Assembly: GCA_022376925.1 (NCBI GenBank)
Contig: JAIOJX010000026.1
Span: 199,678,400-199,742,399, forward strand
DNA: 64,000 nucleotides
Reading direction: 5' to 3'
DNA from: Tragulus kanchil
Lineage: Eukaryota > Chordata > Mammalia > Artiodactyla > Tragulidae
Shown piece after piece: positions 11,227 to 22,452 of this stretch; within the stretch, counting starts at the first letter, position 1, and every line of letters begins with the position of its first letter. The translations under genes were made by a program, and so were the position numbers. The notes under the pieces were generated by a model, which saw only the letters and a list, made by a program, of their open reading frames with translations, was not told the DNA's origin and did no database searches.

Positions 11227-13550
11227 AGTGTTGCTTTCCTGTCTCAAATGAAACTGTTTTTCACAGGTGTAAGCACTTCAGCTGCACCCCAGTACATCAG
11301 CCTCACGAGCCCATGGCTATGTCCAGGGATGAGGGCCGAGTAGGAAGTCCCCTCAGGCAGGAGACTCAGTGTTGTGGGTATGCTACAAGGTCACCCTTAT
11401 TACCAGGCAGTTCTTCAGTGTGACGTTCAAATGAGAGGAGAGTGGAAAAAGTTTAAATGACTGGTGTGAAGGCTTCACGAAGGGTCAGTGTAAATCACTT
11501 TGCTTGGAAGTCACACAACCCTTTGACTCCTTAGCTCATTTCTCATCACACTTACTGTTATCATCTGCTAAACTGGACATTGTTTTCTATGAGGAAGAAC
11601 TCAGAAGCATGGAAGAGCAGAGTAGTTACGATCTGGAGTACAGATGTGAGTGCCAAGAAGCTATGGGAGTGACCAAGAAGCTATGGGAGGTGCCAAGAAA
11701 GGCTTTCAGAGGAGTTGCCATTTGACCTGGGACTTCAAAGATAGTTAAAGATGGCCAGGTGGGAAGGGTGTTTGGGACGGGGTAGCATATAAAAATGTAC
11801 AGGATCATGTGACCAGTCTGAGGAGGTGAACCGGAAATAGTGGGGAACGGACAGATTTCAAGCAGAACTATGACATGGGGTTTGTAAAGTTGGAGGGGTA
11901 AGGGGGTAAGATGTCTCTGAGAATAGTATGCAGTAGGACAGATGTGAGGAGGGGATAAACTAAACACCAACAGGGAGAAAGGAATGAAGGCTTAAATACA
12001 GTAGGACCGGAAGGAAGAGGGAGAGGACACTGCTCTCTGATGTAATATGCGAAGGTCCACTGTGGACGTGTTGAGTTAGCTTGGCACATCCATGAGGGAG
12101 GGACTGAAGATGACCCCGGGTGGTGGGGGGTCAGGTTGTAAACCATTAGGAGGTCATGTATCTGCTGTCAGAACCAAGAAGGTGGGTCAGGTTCTAGTTT
12201 GAGGTAGGGATCAATATGCAGATATGAGTAACGTTATGTGACAAATCCTACCTGGAAATTCAAGAGGAAATTTTAGCCAGACAGGTGTGAATTTGGAGGA
12301 AATACTGTGTAGTAACTGAAAGTACAGGCTTTGGAATCAGAGCTGAATTAAAATTTCAACTCTTCCTCCTTTCATTTTTAAAATGCTAGGCTAGCTCAAG
12401 AAGCCACAAGTGTTGCTTTCCTGTCTCAAATGAAACTGTTTTCACAGGTGTAAGCACTTCAGCTGCACCCCAGTACATCAGCCTCACGAGCCCATGGCTA
12501 TGTCCAGGGATGAGGGCCGAGTAGGAAGTCCCCTCAGGCAGGAGACTCAGTGTTGTGGGTATGCTACAAGGTCACCCTTATTACCAGGCAGTTCTTCAGT
12601 GTGACGTTCAAATGAGAGGAGAGTGGAAAAAGTTTAAATGACTGGTGTGAAGGCTTCACGAAGGGTCAGTGTAAATCACTTTGCTTGGAAGTCACACAAC
12701 CCTTTGACTCCTTAGCTCATTTCTCATCACACTTACTGTTATCATCTGCTAAACTGGACATTGTTTTCTATGAGGAAGAACTCAGAAGCATGGAAGAGCA
12801 GAGTAGTTACGATCTGGAGTACAGATGTGAGTGCCAAGAAGCTATGGGAGTGACCAAGAAGCTATGGGAGGTGCCAAGAAAGGCTTTCAGAGGAGTTGCC
12901 ATTTGACCTGGGACTTCAAAGATAGTTAAAGATGGCCAGGTGGGAAGGGTGTTTGGGACGGGGTAGCATATAAAAATGTACAGGATCATGTGACCAGTCT
13001 GAGGAGGTGAACCGGAAATAGTGGGGAACGGACAGATTTCAAGCAGAACTATGACATGGGGTTTGTAAAGTTGGAGGGGTAAGGGGGTAAGATGTCTCTG
13101 AGAATAGTATGCAGTAGGACAGATGTGAGGAGGGGATAAACTAAACACCAACAGGGAGAAAGGAATGAAGGCTTAAATACAGTAGGACCGGAAGGAAGAG
13201 GGAGAGGACACTGCTCTCTGATGTAATATGCGAAGGTCCACTGTGGACGTGTTGAGTTAGCTTGGCACATCCATGAGGGAGGGACTGAAGATGACCCCGG
13301 GTGGTGGGGGGTCAGGTTGTAAACCATTAGGAGGTCATGTATCTGCTGTCAGAACCAAGAAGGTGGGTCAGGTTCTAGTTTGAGGTAGGGATCAATATGC
13401 AGATATGAGTAACGTTATGTGACAAATCCTACCTGGAAATTCAAGAGGAAATTTTAGCCAGACAGGTGTGAATTTGGAGGAAATACTGTGTAGTAACTGA
13501 AAGTACAGGCTTTGGAATCAGAGCTGAATTAAAATTTCAACTCTTCCTCC
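11227..13550 (+). repeat. Direct duplication D4 (period about 1181 bp)
   Basis: The segment 11227-12370 recurs at 12409-13550. The filler at 12371-12408 (AATGCTAGGCTAGCTCAAG and on) is a degraded form of the sequence just upstream of copy 1 (AAGGCTAGCTCTGAAG). The copies otherwise differ by a few homopolymer changes. Confidence 0.88.
12303..12367 (+). repeat. MIR SINE fragment
   Basis: It carries the MIR 5' pattern AGTACAGGCTTTGGAATCAG followed by a TTTCAACTCTTCC motif. A duplicate lies at about 13484-13548 in D4. Confidence 0.5.
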
Positions 13551-13587
13551 TTTTTCATTTTTTAAAATTTTCTTTGCCTCTAAGTCA

Positions 13588-13821
13588 TCATTTATTTTTC
13601 ATCCATCTTTATTCTTTGGCATGTGTGAACCTCCCATCGCAGTGGGCTGCCTTGTTGCAGAGCACTGGCTCTAGGCTCATGAGCTCCAGAGCACTGGCTT
13701 GTAATTAGACACACCGGCCCAGCCATTCCTCAACACGTGGGATCTGCCCAGGCCAGGGATCGAACCCGTGCCCCTTGCACTGCAAGGTGGACTCTTTACC
13801 CACTGGACAACCAGGGAAGCC
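13588..13821 (-). mobile_element. tRNA-Glu-derived SINE, short A-type tail
   Basis: Read on the minus strand, it starts GGGCTTCCCTGGTTGTCCAG and ends in GGATGAAAAATAAATG. An imperfect flanking repeat, CTC(T)AAGTC, is consistent with a target-site duplication. It lacks the terminal GGCC block of the longer copies. Confidence 0.75.
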
Positions 13822-14040
13822 CTCAAGTCTTCCTCTTTCAGAACATATGATCCTGGGAGAGCTATTTATCTCCTTTGGGTTTGTTTGGGGTTTTTTCCTT
13901 CATTTGATCTTTACTGCCAGACAGAATGGGATTATTATTCCCACATTTATTGCAATTTTGTTTTCATTTGCCTGATAGCTATTTGTTAATTACTGTATGC
14001 CTTTTTTAAAAAAAAAACACTTTGTGTTAGGTTTAAACAG

Positions 14041-14112
14041 CATGTTGTTCAGTTGTTCAGTCATGTCCAACTCTTTGTGACCCCATAGACTGCAGCATGC
14101 CAGGCTTCAACC
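14041..14112 (-). mobile_element. Bov-A SINE fragment
   Basis: It contains TCATGTCCAACTCTTTGTGA and CCCCATAGACTGCAGC, the reverse complement of the Bov-A core. It is a ruminant-specific marker. A duplicate lies at about 15185-15256 in D5. Confidence 0.75.
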
Positions 14113-14257
14113 TAACTTGGCAGCTTTGGGTTTTGACCTGGTCTAAAAGTCTCAATCTTAAGCAATAGGCTTTGTTTTATTCCATTCAAACTTTGTTTTG
14201 TTTTGTTTTTTCCCTTTCTATGGTAGGGGTGGGGCTAGTGGTGTGGAGGTGTAGGCG

Positions 14258-14330
14258 TTACAGGTATTGAGCGCCTGCTGTGTACCTGGCACTGCCCTGA
14301 GCACTTCCCTGTTACCAGTTTGAGGAAACA
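14258..14330 (+). repeat. MIR SINE fragment
   Basis: It carries the MIR-like GGTATTGAGCGCCTGCTGTG and TGGCACTGCCCTGAGCACTT. A duplicate lies at about 15402-15474 in D5. Confidence 0.6.
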
Positions 14331-14572
14331 AGACCACAGAAGTCCCTCCGTGCTCAGCGACAGGTACCTGGGGAGGGGTAGGAGTGGGTTCCTGTGAAGC
14401 CAGAGCTTCTACTCAATCCAGTACCCTTTCTCTTCAAACTCCTTTTAGTAGAGACCACAGAAGTCCCTCTGTGCTCAGCGACAGGTACCTGGGGAGGGGC
14501 AGGAGTGGGTTCCTGTGAAGCCAGAGCTTCTACTCAATCCAGTACCCTTTCTCTTCAAACTCCTTTTAGTAC
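14331..14572 (+). repeat. Local tandem duplication, 121-bp unit, two copies
   Basis: The unit starting AGACCACAGAAGTCCCTC at 14331 repeats at 14452 with a few substitutions, such as CCGTG versus CTGTG and GGGGTAGG versus GGGGCAGG. The pair is itself carried twice by D5 (again at 15475-15716). Its internal divergence suggests a genuine small duplication. Confidence 0.8.
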
Positions 14573-16054
14573 AGGAGCCCCTGCTTGTTTCTAGAGTCCA
14601 GGTTGATGGTGGACCTCCCCTTTGTGTGGCACTGCTGTTACAGTGTCACTGAGCCTTAATCCTGGTGGCAGCCGCTCAGGGATGGGACTGGGCTGTTCAT
14701 GTCCAGGGGCCACTGTGGATTTTCATTTCATTTTTACATGATGATCTCAGAATCCAGGAGAAAATGCTGACTTCACAGGAATTAAGGTGAAGGATGTTTA
14801 TCACAGGTCCCTTTTTGGACATATTATTATTTCATAGAGCTCTATGAAATTAGTGATTGTTAATGATTTAAATATTGAATTGTATTATAAATGAGTTGTT
14901 TTATAATCTGTTCAGACTGCATAACAAACTACCATAGACTGCATGCGTTAAACTTGAACTTTGTTTTGGAGTCTTCCTCTTTCAGAACATATGATCCTGG
15001 GAGAGCTATTTATCTCCTTTGGGTTTGTTTGGGGTTTTTTCCTTCATTTGATCTTTACTGCCAGACAGAATGGGATTATTATTCCCACATTTATTGCAAT
15101 TTTGTTTTCATTTGCCTGATAGCTATTTGTTAATTACTGTATGCCTTTTTTAAAAAAAAAACACTTTGTGTTAGGTTTAAACAGCATGTTGTTCAGTTGT
15201 TCAGTCATGTCCAACTCTTTGTGACCCCATAGACTGCAGCATGCCAGGCTTCAACCTAACTTGGCAGCTTTGGGTTTTGACCTGGTCTAAAAGTCTCAAT
15301 CTTAAGCAATAGGCTTTGTTTTATTCCATTCAAACTTTGTTTTGTTTTGTTTTTTCCCTTTCTATGGTAGGGGTGGGGCTAGTGGTGTGGAGGTGTAGGC
15401 GTTACAGGTATTGAGCGCCTGCTGTGTACCTGGCACTGCCCTGAGCACTTCCCTGTTACCAGTTTGAGGAAACAAGACCACAGAAGTCCCTCCGTGCTCA
15501 GCGACAGGTACCTGGGGAGGGGTAGGAGTGGGTTCCTGTGAAGCCAGAGCTTCTACTCAATCCAGTACCCTTTCTCTTCAAACTCCTTTTAGTAGAGACC
15601 ACAGAAGTCCCTCTGTGCTCAGCGACAGGTACCTGGGGAGGGGCAGGAGTGGGTTCCTGTGAAGCCAGAGCTTCTACTCAATCCAGTACCCTTTCTCTTC
15701 AAACTCCTTTTAGTACAGGAGCCCCTGCTTGTTTCTAGAGTCCAGGTTGATGGTGGACCTCCCCTTTGTGTGGCACTGCTGTTACAGTGTCACTGAGCCT
15801 TAATCCTGGTGGCAGCCGCTCAGGGATGGGACTGGGCTGTTCATGTCCAGGGGCCACTGTGGATTTTCATTTCATTTTTACATGATGATCTCAGAATCCA
15901 GGAGAAAATGCTGACTTCACAGGAATTAAGGTGAAGGATGTTTATCACAGGTCCCTTTTTGGACATATTATTATTTCATAGAGCTCTATGAAATTAGTGA
16001 TTGTTAATGATTTAAATATTGAATTGTATTATAAATGAGTTGTTTTATAATCTG

Positions 16055-16432
16055 TTCAGACTGCATAACAAACTACCATAGACTGCATGCCTTAAACAAC
16101 ATTTTTTTCTTAGTTTTGGAGGCTGGAAAGTTTAAGCTCAAGGCTCTGGAAGGCTTCTGTTCCTGATGAGACCTTTTTTCCTGGCTCATGGAGAACTACT
16201 TTGTTCTCAAATTGTCTTTTTTCTGAGCATACAAAGAGAGGGAGCTCTCCCTGGTGTCTCTTTTTATAATGGCAGTAATCCTATTGTGTTGGGTCCCTAC
16301 CCTTATGACCTCATATAACTGTAATTGCTTCCTGAAGGCCCTATCTCTAAATACAATCACATTGGGCAGTAGTGCTTCAGTATATGAATTGCCAGGGGAG
16401 GAGACACCATTCAGGCCATGGCAATTGTTGGG
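16055..16432 (-). repeat. MaLR-type LTR (MLT1/MST-like)
   Basis: On the minus strand it follows a MaLR LTR. In plus orientation I see ACCATAGACTGCATGCCTTA, GTTTTGGAGGCTGG, GGTGTCTCTTTTTATAATGG, TTATGACCTCATATAACTG, AATACAATCACATTGGGCAG and ATATGAATTGCCAGGGG in the expected order. A clipped portion appears at 14910-14945. Confidence 0.65.
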
Positions 16433-16934
16433 TTTTTTATTTTTTTTTTTCCCTTGTGCTCAGGCATCTCATTGCTTAATGAGAAAATACAAAACTTTGA
16501 TATTCTATATCATCCACAGGGAATATTGTAAGTAACTAAACCTCTTGGGATAAGTGAACTTTCACTTCTTATTAACATATTGAAATATGTGTTACCCTTC
16601 GGTTTAAAGGATCACATGATCTGTACTTGGTAATAATGCTGGTGATCACCACCATTCTCTGCCATAATATAAAACCACTGTTTGCTGTTTCACCATTGTT
16701 TGCCTGTTCTCTGTGTAACTGTTTAGAGACGACAATTGTTTAAGGCACTGCAATAGGATCTCTACTTCCTGGTAGAAAATGGAACTTGAGTTTGATAAAG
16801 AAATACTCTTCCTTTAAAAGATTATTTGGATAAAACAAATTGTTATTGTAATAATGTCTAGCCCTGTTTTGATTGATAGCACCATCTTAGGAGCTATGTT
16901 TAGTTTTCTGAATTGAAATGATGACAAATTTGGC

Positions 16935-17140
16935 AATAATGGCTGATATTTATTGAATGTTTATCAAGTGCAGAGAATTAGTCTACCTGTCTTAGGTGTA
17001 ATGATTCTTTGAACCCTCACAGTAAACCAATGAGAAGTTCCTATATTTAGCCACAATTTATCCTGACAGAACTAAGGCGTAAGGAAGTTCAGTAATTTGC
17101 CGAAGATCACACAGTTATGGATGGATGAGTCAGGAAGTAC
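16935..17140 (+). repeat. MIR SINE
   Basis: MIR motifs are in order: TGATATTTATTGAATGTTTA, then TTGAACCCTCACAGTAA, then AGTAATTTGCCGAAGATCAC. A duplicate lies at about 18101-18306 in D6. Confidence 0.7.
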
Positions 17141-17287
17141 AATTGTTCTCAGTGAATCAGGAAGTAACTATAAGCCCTGAAGAGAGGAAGCTTCGAGAGA
17201 CCTTAAGAGGCATGGTCACCCATATGCCATCCGTGGATTACTTGAGACCAGAATGACCTGGGAGGTCTGTTTAAAATGCAGACTAGT

Positions 17288-17581
17288 GGGCTTCCCTGAT
17301 GGTCCAGTGGGTAAGGACATCGCCTTGCAGTGCGGGGGGCACCGGGTCGATCCCTGGCCTGGGAAGATCCCACGTGCCATGGAGCGGCTAGACTGATGTC
17401 CAGAGCCGGAGCTCTGGAGCGCATGCGCCCAAAGCTGGTGCTCTGCGACGAGGCCACTGCGATGGGAGGCCCACACGGGCCAAAGAACAAAGATGGATGA
17501 AACTAGATAAATGAAAGACCAATAGAAGTGGCCCACCCGCCTCCCTCCCCCCCCCCCCCCTACCCCCCCAAAAAAATAAAA
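17288..17581 (+). mobile_element. tRNA-Glu-derived SINE, C-rich (B-type) tail
   Basis: It starts GGGCTTCCCTGATGGTCCAG. After the AAAGACCAATAGAAGTGGCC motif it continues into CACCCGCCTCCC and a long C run before a short A-rich end. About 12 bases of the internal GTCCAATTACCG region are missing. The target-site duplication is imperfect (CAGACTAG versus CAGATTACTAG). Confidence 0.8.
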
Positions 17582-18453
17582 CACAGATTACTAGGCCCCA
17601 TCCTAAGCATAGTAAGGATGAACGAGGGTTGGAATCCTGCAATCTGTGCTCTTATGAGGTTACTTTCTTAAAGAATGACTGTTTAGATTGAAAGGACAGC
17701 AGCTTTCCAAACAAGGCAACCACAGGAACAAGGGGATGGGGAAAGTGTGGTTTGTTTGGGAGGTGCAATAAGGAGAAAGATCTCCAGGAGAATGAGGGTT
17801 AATGCTGGTGATCACCACCATTCTCTGCCATAATATAAAACCACTGTTTGCTGTTTCACCATTGTTTGCCTGTTCTCTGTGTAACTGTTTAGAGACGACA
17901 ATTGTTTAAGGCACTGCAATAGGATCTCTACTTCCTGGTAGAAAATGGAACTTGAGTTTGATAAAGAAATACTCTTCCTTTAAAAGATTATTTGGATAAA
18001 ACAAATTGTTATTGTAATAATGTCTAGCCCTGTTTTGATTGATAGCACCATCTTAGGAGCTATGTTTAGTTTTCTGAATTGAAATGATGACAAATTTGGC
18101 AATAATGGCTGATATTTATTGAATGTTTATCAAGTGCAGAGAATTAGTCTACCTGTCTTAGGTGTAATGATTCTTTGAACCCTCACAGTAAACCAATGAG
18201 AAGTTCCTATATTTAGCCACAATTTATCCTGACAGAACTAAGGCGTAAGGAAGTTCAGTAATTTGCCGAAGATCACACAGTTATGGATGGATGAGTCAGG
18301 AAGTACAATTGTTCTCAGTGAATCAGGAAGTAACTATAAGCCCTGAAGAGAGGAAGCTTCGAGAGACCTTAAGAGGCATGGTCACCCATATGCCATCCGT
18401 GGATTACTTGAGACCAGAATGACCTGGGAGGTCTGTTTAAAATGCAGACTAGT

Positions 18454-18719
18454 GGGCTTCCCTGATGGTCCAGTGGGTAAGGACATCGCCTTGCAGTGCG
18501 GGGGCACTGGTCGATCCCTGGCCTGGGAAGATCCCACGTGCCATGGAGCGGCTAGACTGATGTCCAGAGCCGGAGCTCTGGAGCGCATGCGCCCAAAGCT
18601 GGTGCTCTGCGACGAGGCCACTGCGATGGGAGGCCCACACGGGCCAAAGAACAAAGATGGATGAAACTAGATAAATGAAAGATCAATAGAAGTGGCCTCC
18701 CACCCCCCAAAAAAATAAA
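18454..18719 (+). mobile_element. tRNA-Glu-derived SINE (second copy from D6)
   Basis: It is the same insertion as 17288 repeated by D6. The B-box region and C-rich tail are shorter than in the first copy, mainly through changes in G and C runs. Confidence 0.8.
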
Positions 18720-18954
18720 ACACAGATTACTAGGCCCCATCCTAAGCATAGTAAGGATGAACGAGGGTTGGAATCCTGCAATCTGTGCTCTTATGAGGTT
18801 ACTTTCTTAAAGAATGACTGTTTAGATTGAAAGGACAGCAGCTTTCCAAACAAGGCAACCACAGGAACAAGGGGATGGGGAAAGTGTGGTTTGTTTGGGA
18901 GGTGCAATAAGGAGAAAGATCTCCAGGGAGAATGAGGAGGCCAACTTCAGGTAG

Positions 18955-19140
18955 GACTATTTCACTTAGCATAATATTCTCTAAGTTCATCCATGTTGCC
19001 ACAATGGCAAGATTCCTTTTTTTTTTAATGGCTGAAAAATATTCTATGACCTGCAGATACCTCATCTCTATCCATCTATTCATACGGACATTTAGGTTGC
19101 TTCCATAACTTGGCTATTGTGAATAATGCTGTCCATATGT
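18955..19140 (-). mobile_element. L1 LINE fragment, ORF2 C-terminus
   Basis: The minus-strand translation includes YFSAIKKKRNLAIVATWMNL, resembling the C-terminal end of L1 ORF2. It then reads ENIMLSEI. It is a short truncated remnant with no complete reading frame. Confidence 0.75.
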
Positions 19141-19203
19141 TACTTCTAACATGTGTTGTCAGAGTGTATTTTATTGATTCAATCATTTAGTAAGTATCAT
19201 GTA

Positions 19204-19325
19204 CAGATGTGTGTATGCTCAGTTGTGTTCAACTCTTTGTGACCCTATGGACTGTAGCCCACCATTTTCCTCTGTCCATGGAAGTATCCAGGCAGGAATA
19301 CCAGAGCCAGCTGCCATTCCCCCAT
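19204..19325 (-). mobile_element. Bov-A SINE
   Basis: It contains TGTGTTCAACTCTTTGTGAC and CCTATGGACTGTAGCCC, followed by the CAGGCAGGAATACCAGAG region. This is the Bov-A core on the minus strand. Confidence 0.75.
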
Positions 19326-19348
19326 ACTTGTGCTTTTTCTCAGAGCAC

Positions 19349-19619
19349 TTTTTTTTTTAATTTTGGCCTCTTTTATTTATTTATTTATTTATTTTCATCC
19401 ATCTTTATTCTTCGGCCTGTGTGGGCCTCACATTGCAGTAGCCTCTCTCGTTGCAGAGCACCCAGCTTGGGGCACATGCACTCCAGAGTGCTGGCTCACA
19501 ATTGGACACACCACTCCAGCTGCTCTGCAGCATGTGGGATCTTCCCAGGCCAGGGATCAAATCGATGCCCCTTGCACTGCAAGGCGGACTCTTTACCCAC
19601 TGGACCACCAGGGAAGCCC
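19349..19619 (-). mobile_element. tRNA-Glu-derived SINE, A-type tail
   Basis: Read on the minus strand, it opens GGGCTTCCCTGGTGGTCCAG with B-box-like ATCGATTTGATCCC nearby and ends in an AATAAATAAA tract and AGAGGCCAAAATT. The flanking repeat CTCAGAG(C/T)AC at 19339-19348 and 19620-19629 supports retroposition. Confidence 0.82.
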
Positions 19620-19654
19620 CTCAGAGTACATTTTTAACTTGAGCCTGAGAGTTT

Positions 19655-19975
19655 ATTATTATTTTTTTTTTTACATATTTTTTGGAGGGGTGGGTGGGGA
19701 GGGAGGTTGGCGGGCGGGCCCCTTCTATTGGTCTTTCATTTGTCTAGTTTCATCCATCTCTGTTCTTTGGCCCGTGTGGGCCTCCCATCGCGGTGACCTC
19801 TGTTGTCGCAGAGCACCAGCTCTGGGCGCATGCACTCCAGAGCTCCGGCGCGGTAATTGGACACATCGGTCCAGCCGCTCCACAGCACGTGGGATCTTTC
19901 CAGGCCAGGGATTGAACCAGCGCCCCCTGCACTACAAGGCAGTGCCCCTACCCACTGGACCATCAGGGAAGCCCA
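19655..19975 (-). mobile_element. tRNA-Glu-derived SINE, C-rich (B-type) tail
   Basis: It lies only about 36 bp from the preceding SINE in the same orientation. On the minus strand, the CCAATAGAAGGGGCCC motif is followed by CGCCCGCCAACCTCCCTCCC before an A-rich end. An 8-bp flanking repeat, GAGAGTTT, lies at 19647 and 19976. Confidence 0.82.
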
Positions 19976-20355
19976 GAGAGTTTCTTTAAAACCATGAGAT
20001 TTTAACATTGGAAGGAAAAAACCTTGAAGATCAATTTCTCCGTGCTTGAAATCCAGATGAAACTGTCCCGGCTTCACCATGTGTTAGCAGCAGAGCTGCT
20101 GGAAACCCAGCTCTCTAGGTACCACCCTGAGTGATGTTAGGGAACAGACTCATCTTGGGTTTGTTATCATCCTTTTCCTCCCATGAAAGTCAGATCAGTT
20201 CACATCCCTTTTGATACATTTGTCTCCTGAAGTAAAAAACTTTGGAAAGATTTAGTGGTAGCAGAAATACAGAATCTCTCATATTAAATATTTAGAGGAA
20301 ACTAAATGTTCTGAATGTCATTGTTTCTCTCTTAAACAGTAACATTTTAATTTAT

Positions 20356-20412
20356 ATCCATGTCTACAGCCCATGGAGTCACACACAGTCAGACACAGCT
20401 GAGCAAGTAACA
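20356..20412 (+). mobile_element. Bov-A SINE 3' fragment
   Basis: It shows ACAGCCCATGGAGTCACACA and CAGTCAGACACAGCTGAGCA, the last part of the Bov-A core. It is short and truncated. Confidence 0.65.
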
Positions 20413-20835
20413 CGATCATATTTCCAAATCCATTTAACACTTACAAAACCAGTGCTGTGTTGAAACGAAGTCCCAGGCTTTTGATCTGAAAGATATCACG
20501 TGTTTTAATGAGAGAGAAACAGCTGGTGTACTGTTGGTTTGAGAGCATCATATCACAGTTGGCATAGAAACCAGCGCATCTGATACATGCATTCTTCTGC
20601 AGTAATAATATACCAAACTAGAGGGCTGTTCCAGTTCCTAAAGAGAAGAATTAAGTACATCTTCTTCCACCTCATCGTTTGCATATTTAACTATGTTCAG
20701 AATTTAGCAGTAGTGCTTTTTTTTCCTGAAAAGTTAAGGAAAGCAAAGGCCATGGTTGGTCAATAAAAACCAAAGATCCCATCCATGTGTGTTAAATGTG
20801 GGTCATGTCTATCACCGTAATTGTTAAGATTTTAA

Positions 20836-21063
<228 letters not shown>

Positions 21064-21096
21064 TGAGAGGCTCATCTGCTTCAGAACATGGGCACG

Positions 21097-21692
21097 GGGC
21101 TTTCCTGGTGGTCCAGTGGGTAAAGAGTCCGCCTTGCAGTGCAAGGGGCGCCAGTTCGATCCCTGGCCCAGGAAGGTCCCATGTGCCATAGAGTGGCTGA
21201 ACCGGTGTGTCCAATTACGAGCCAGCCCTCTTGAGTGCATGCACCCAGAGCTGGTGCTCTGCAAGGAGAGAGGCCACTGCGATGGGAGACCCAACCAGGC
21301 TGGGGAACAAAGATGGATGAAGGGCTTCCGCTGGTGGTCCAGTGGGTAAGGACACCTCCTTGCAGTGCAAGGGGTGCCAGTTTGATCCCTGGCCTGGGAA
21401 GATCCCACGTACCACGGAGCAGCTGGACCGATGTGTCCAATCACCGAGCCAGAGCTCTGAAGCGCATGTGCCCAGAGCCAGTGCTCTGCGACAACAGAGG
21501 CCACCGCGATGGGAGGCCCACAGGAGCCAAAGAACAAAGACGGATGAAAATAGAGAAATGAAAGACCAATGGAAGTGGCCCACCTCCCCCCACCAAAAAA
21601 GATAAATAAATAAAATTTATAAAAAAAAAAAAAAAAAAAAAGATGGGTGAAAAATAAAATAAATGAAAGACTAATAAAAGTGGCCAAAAATT
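21097..21692 (+). mobile_element. tRNA-Glu-derived SINE, A-type, split by a nested copy
   Basis: The 5' part runs from GGGCTTTCCTGGTGGTCCAG at 21097 to AAGATGGATGAA at about 21321. The 3' part resumes at AAGATGGGTGAA at about 21640 and ends AAAGTGGCCAAAAATT. Removing the insert restores an ordinary A-type SINE. The outer element is therefore the older one. Confidence 0.87.
21322..21638 (+). mobile_element. tRNA-Glu-derived SINE, B-type, nested in another SINE
   Basis: It starts GGGCTTCCGCTGGTGGTCCA. It carries the AAAGACCAATGGAAGTGGCC motif, then CACCTCCCCCCACC and a long A tract. It is flanked by a 12-bp target-site duplication, AAGATGG(A/G)TGAA, that is part of the host SINE. Confidence 0.87.
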
Positions 21693-22227
21693 AACAACAA
21701 CAAAAAGAAAACCGTGGACACATTCACTGCGAAGCTTCCCACTGAGGTGCTGGGATGCACAGCTAGACTGTCTGAGGCAGCAGGTTTACTAACAGTCATG
21801 ATTTCCAGGGAGGTTTTGGCGTGGGTATCAAGTAGAGAATGGTGTGTTGTCATTGTTTCCACAGGAGCTCATTTCTCTCGTCAGGACCTGTAACTTGTGT
21901 TTACTTAATGTATGCAGAAGTATTAATCCCAGCAACTGGATTTCTGTAGGGCTTTACCAGTTACAAGGTTTTCGCATGGATTACCTCATTTTAGTCAACC
22001 CTTGAGGTAGTGTTATTACTTTTTGTGAAAATGGAGATTTAGACTGAGAATTGCTACGTTACACAAAGTCATACATTCCATTAAATTGTGGTATCAGGAT
22101 TCCCCACATCCTCAGGTTCCAGATGCTCTTTTTAAACACAGTACCACATGTGTTACGTGACTGCTTAAGTGGAGACCTGCACTATGGGCTTATGTGAGTT
22201 GATGGAAAAATACCACACTCCCAGAAG

Positions 22228-22452
22228 TAATGTCTGCTAAGTTGTTTCAGTTGTGTCCAACTCTTTGTGACCCCATGGACAATAGCCTGTCAGGCTACTC
22301 TGTCCCTGATTTCTCCAGGCAAGAGTACTGGAGTGGGTTGCCATTTCCTTCTCCAAGGGATCTTCCTGACCCAGGGATGGAATCTGCATCTCTTAGGTCT
22401 CCTGTGTTGGCAGGCAGATTCATTAATACTAGTGCCACCTGGGAAGCCAGTA
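22228..22452 (-). mobile_element. Bov-tA SINE
   Basis: On the minus strand it begins GGCTTCCCAGGTGGCACTAG, continues through CCATCCCTGGGTCAGGAAGA, and ends with the Bov-A core CACAAAGAGTTGGACACAAC. This is the classic ruminant composite of tRNA-Glu and Bov-A. Confidence 0.88.

Larger units (their letters stand above)
13826..16088 (+). repeat. Direct duplication D5 (period about 1144 bp)
   Basis: The segment 13826-14943 recurs at 14970-16088. The filler at 14944-14969 (CGTTAAACTTGAACTTTGTT) is a corrupted version of the sequence that follows copy 2 (CCTTAAACAACATTTTTTTC). This is the signature expected at a badly filled gap. Confidence 0.88.
16634..18940 (+). repeat. Direct duplication D6 (period about 1166 bp)
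   Basis: The segment 16634-17799 recurs at 17800-18940 without filler. The main difference is the SINE tail. Copy 1 has a long C run at about 17544-17570; copy 2 has a much shorter one at about 18696-18708. The insertion point of the SINE is identical in both. Confidence 0.87.

Noticed and set aside
19330..19989. Plus-strand open frame of 219 codons
   Set aside because: It is made entirely of two SINEs read in antisense. It has no start context, no homology to a protein family, and similar frames appear at every copy.
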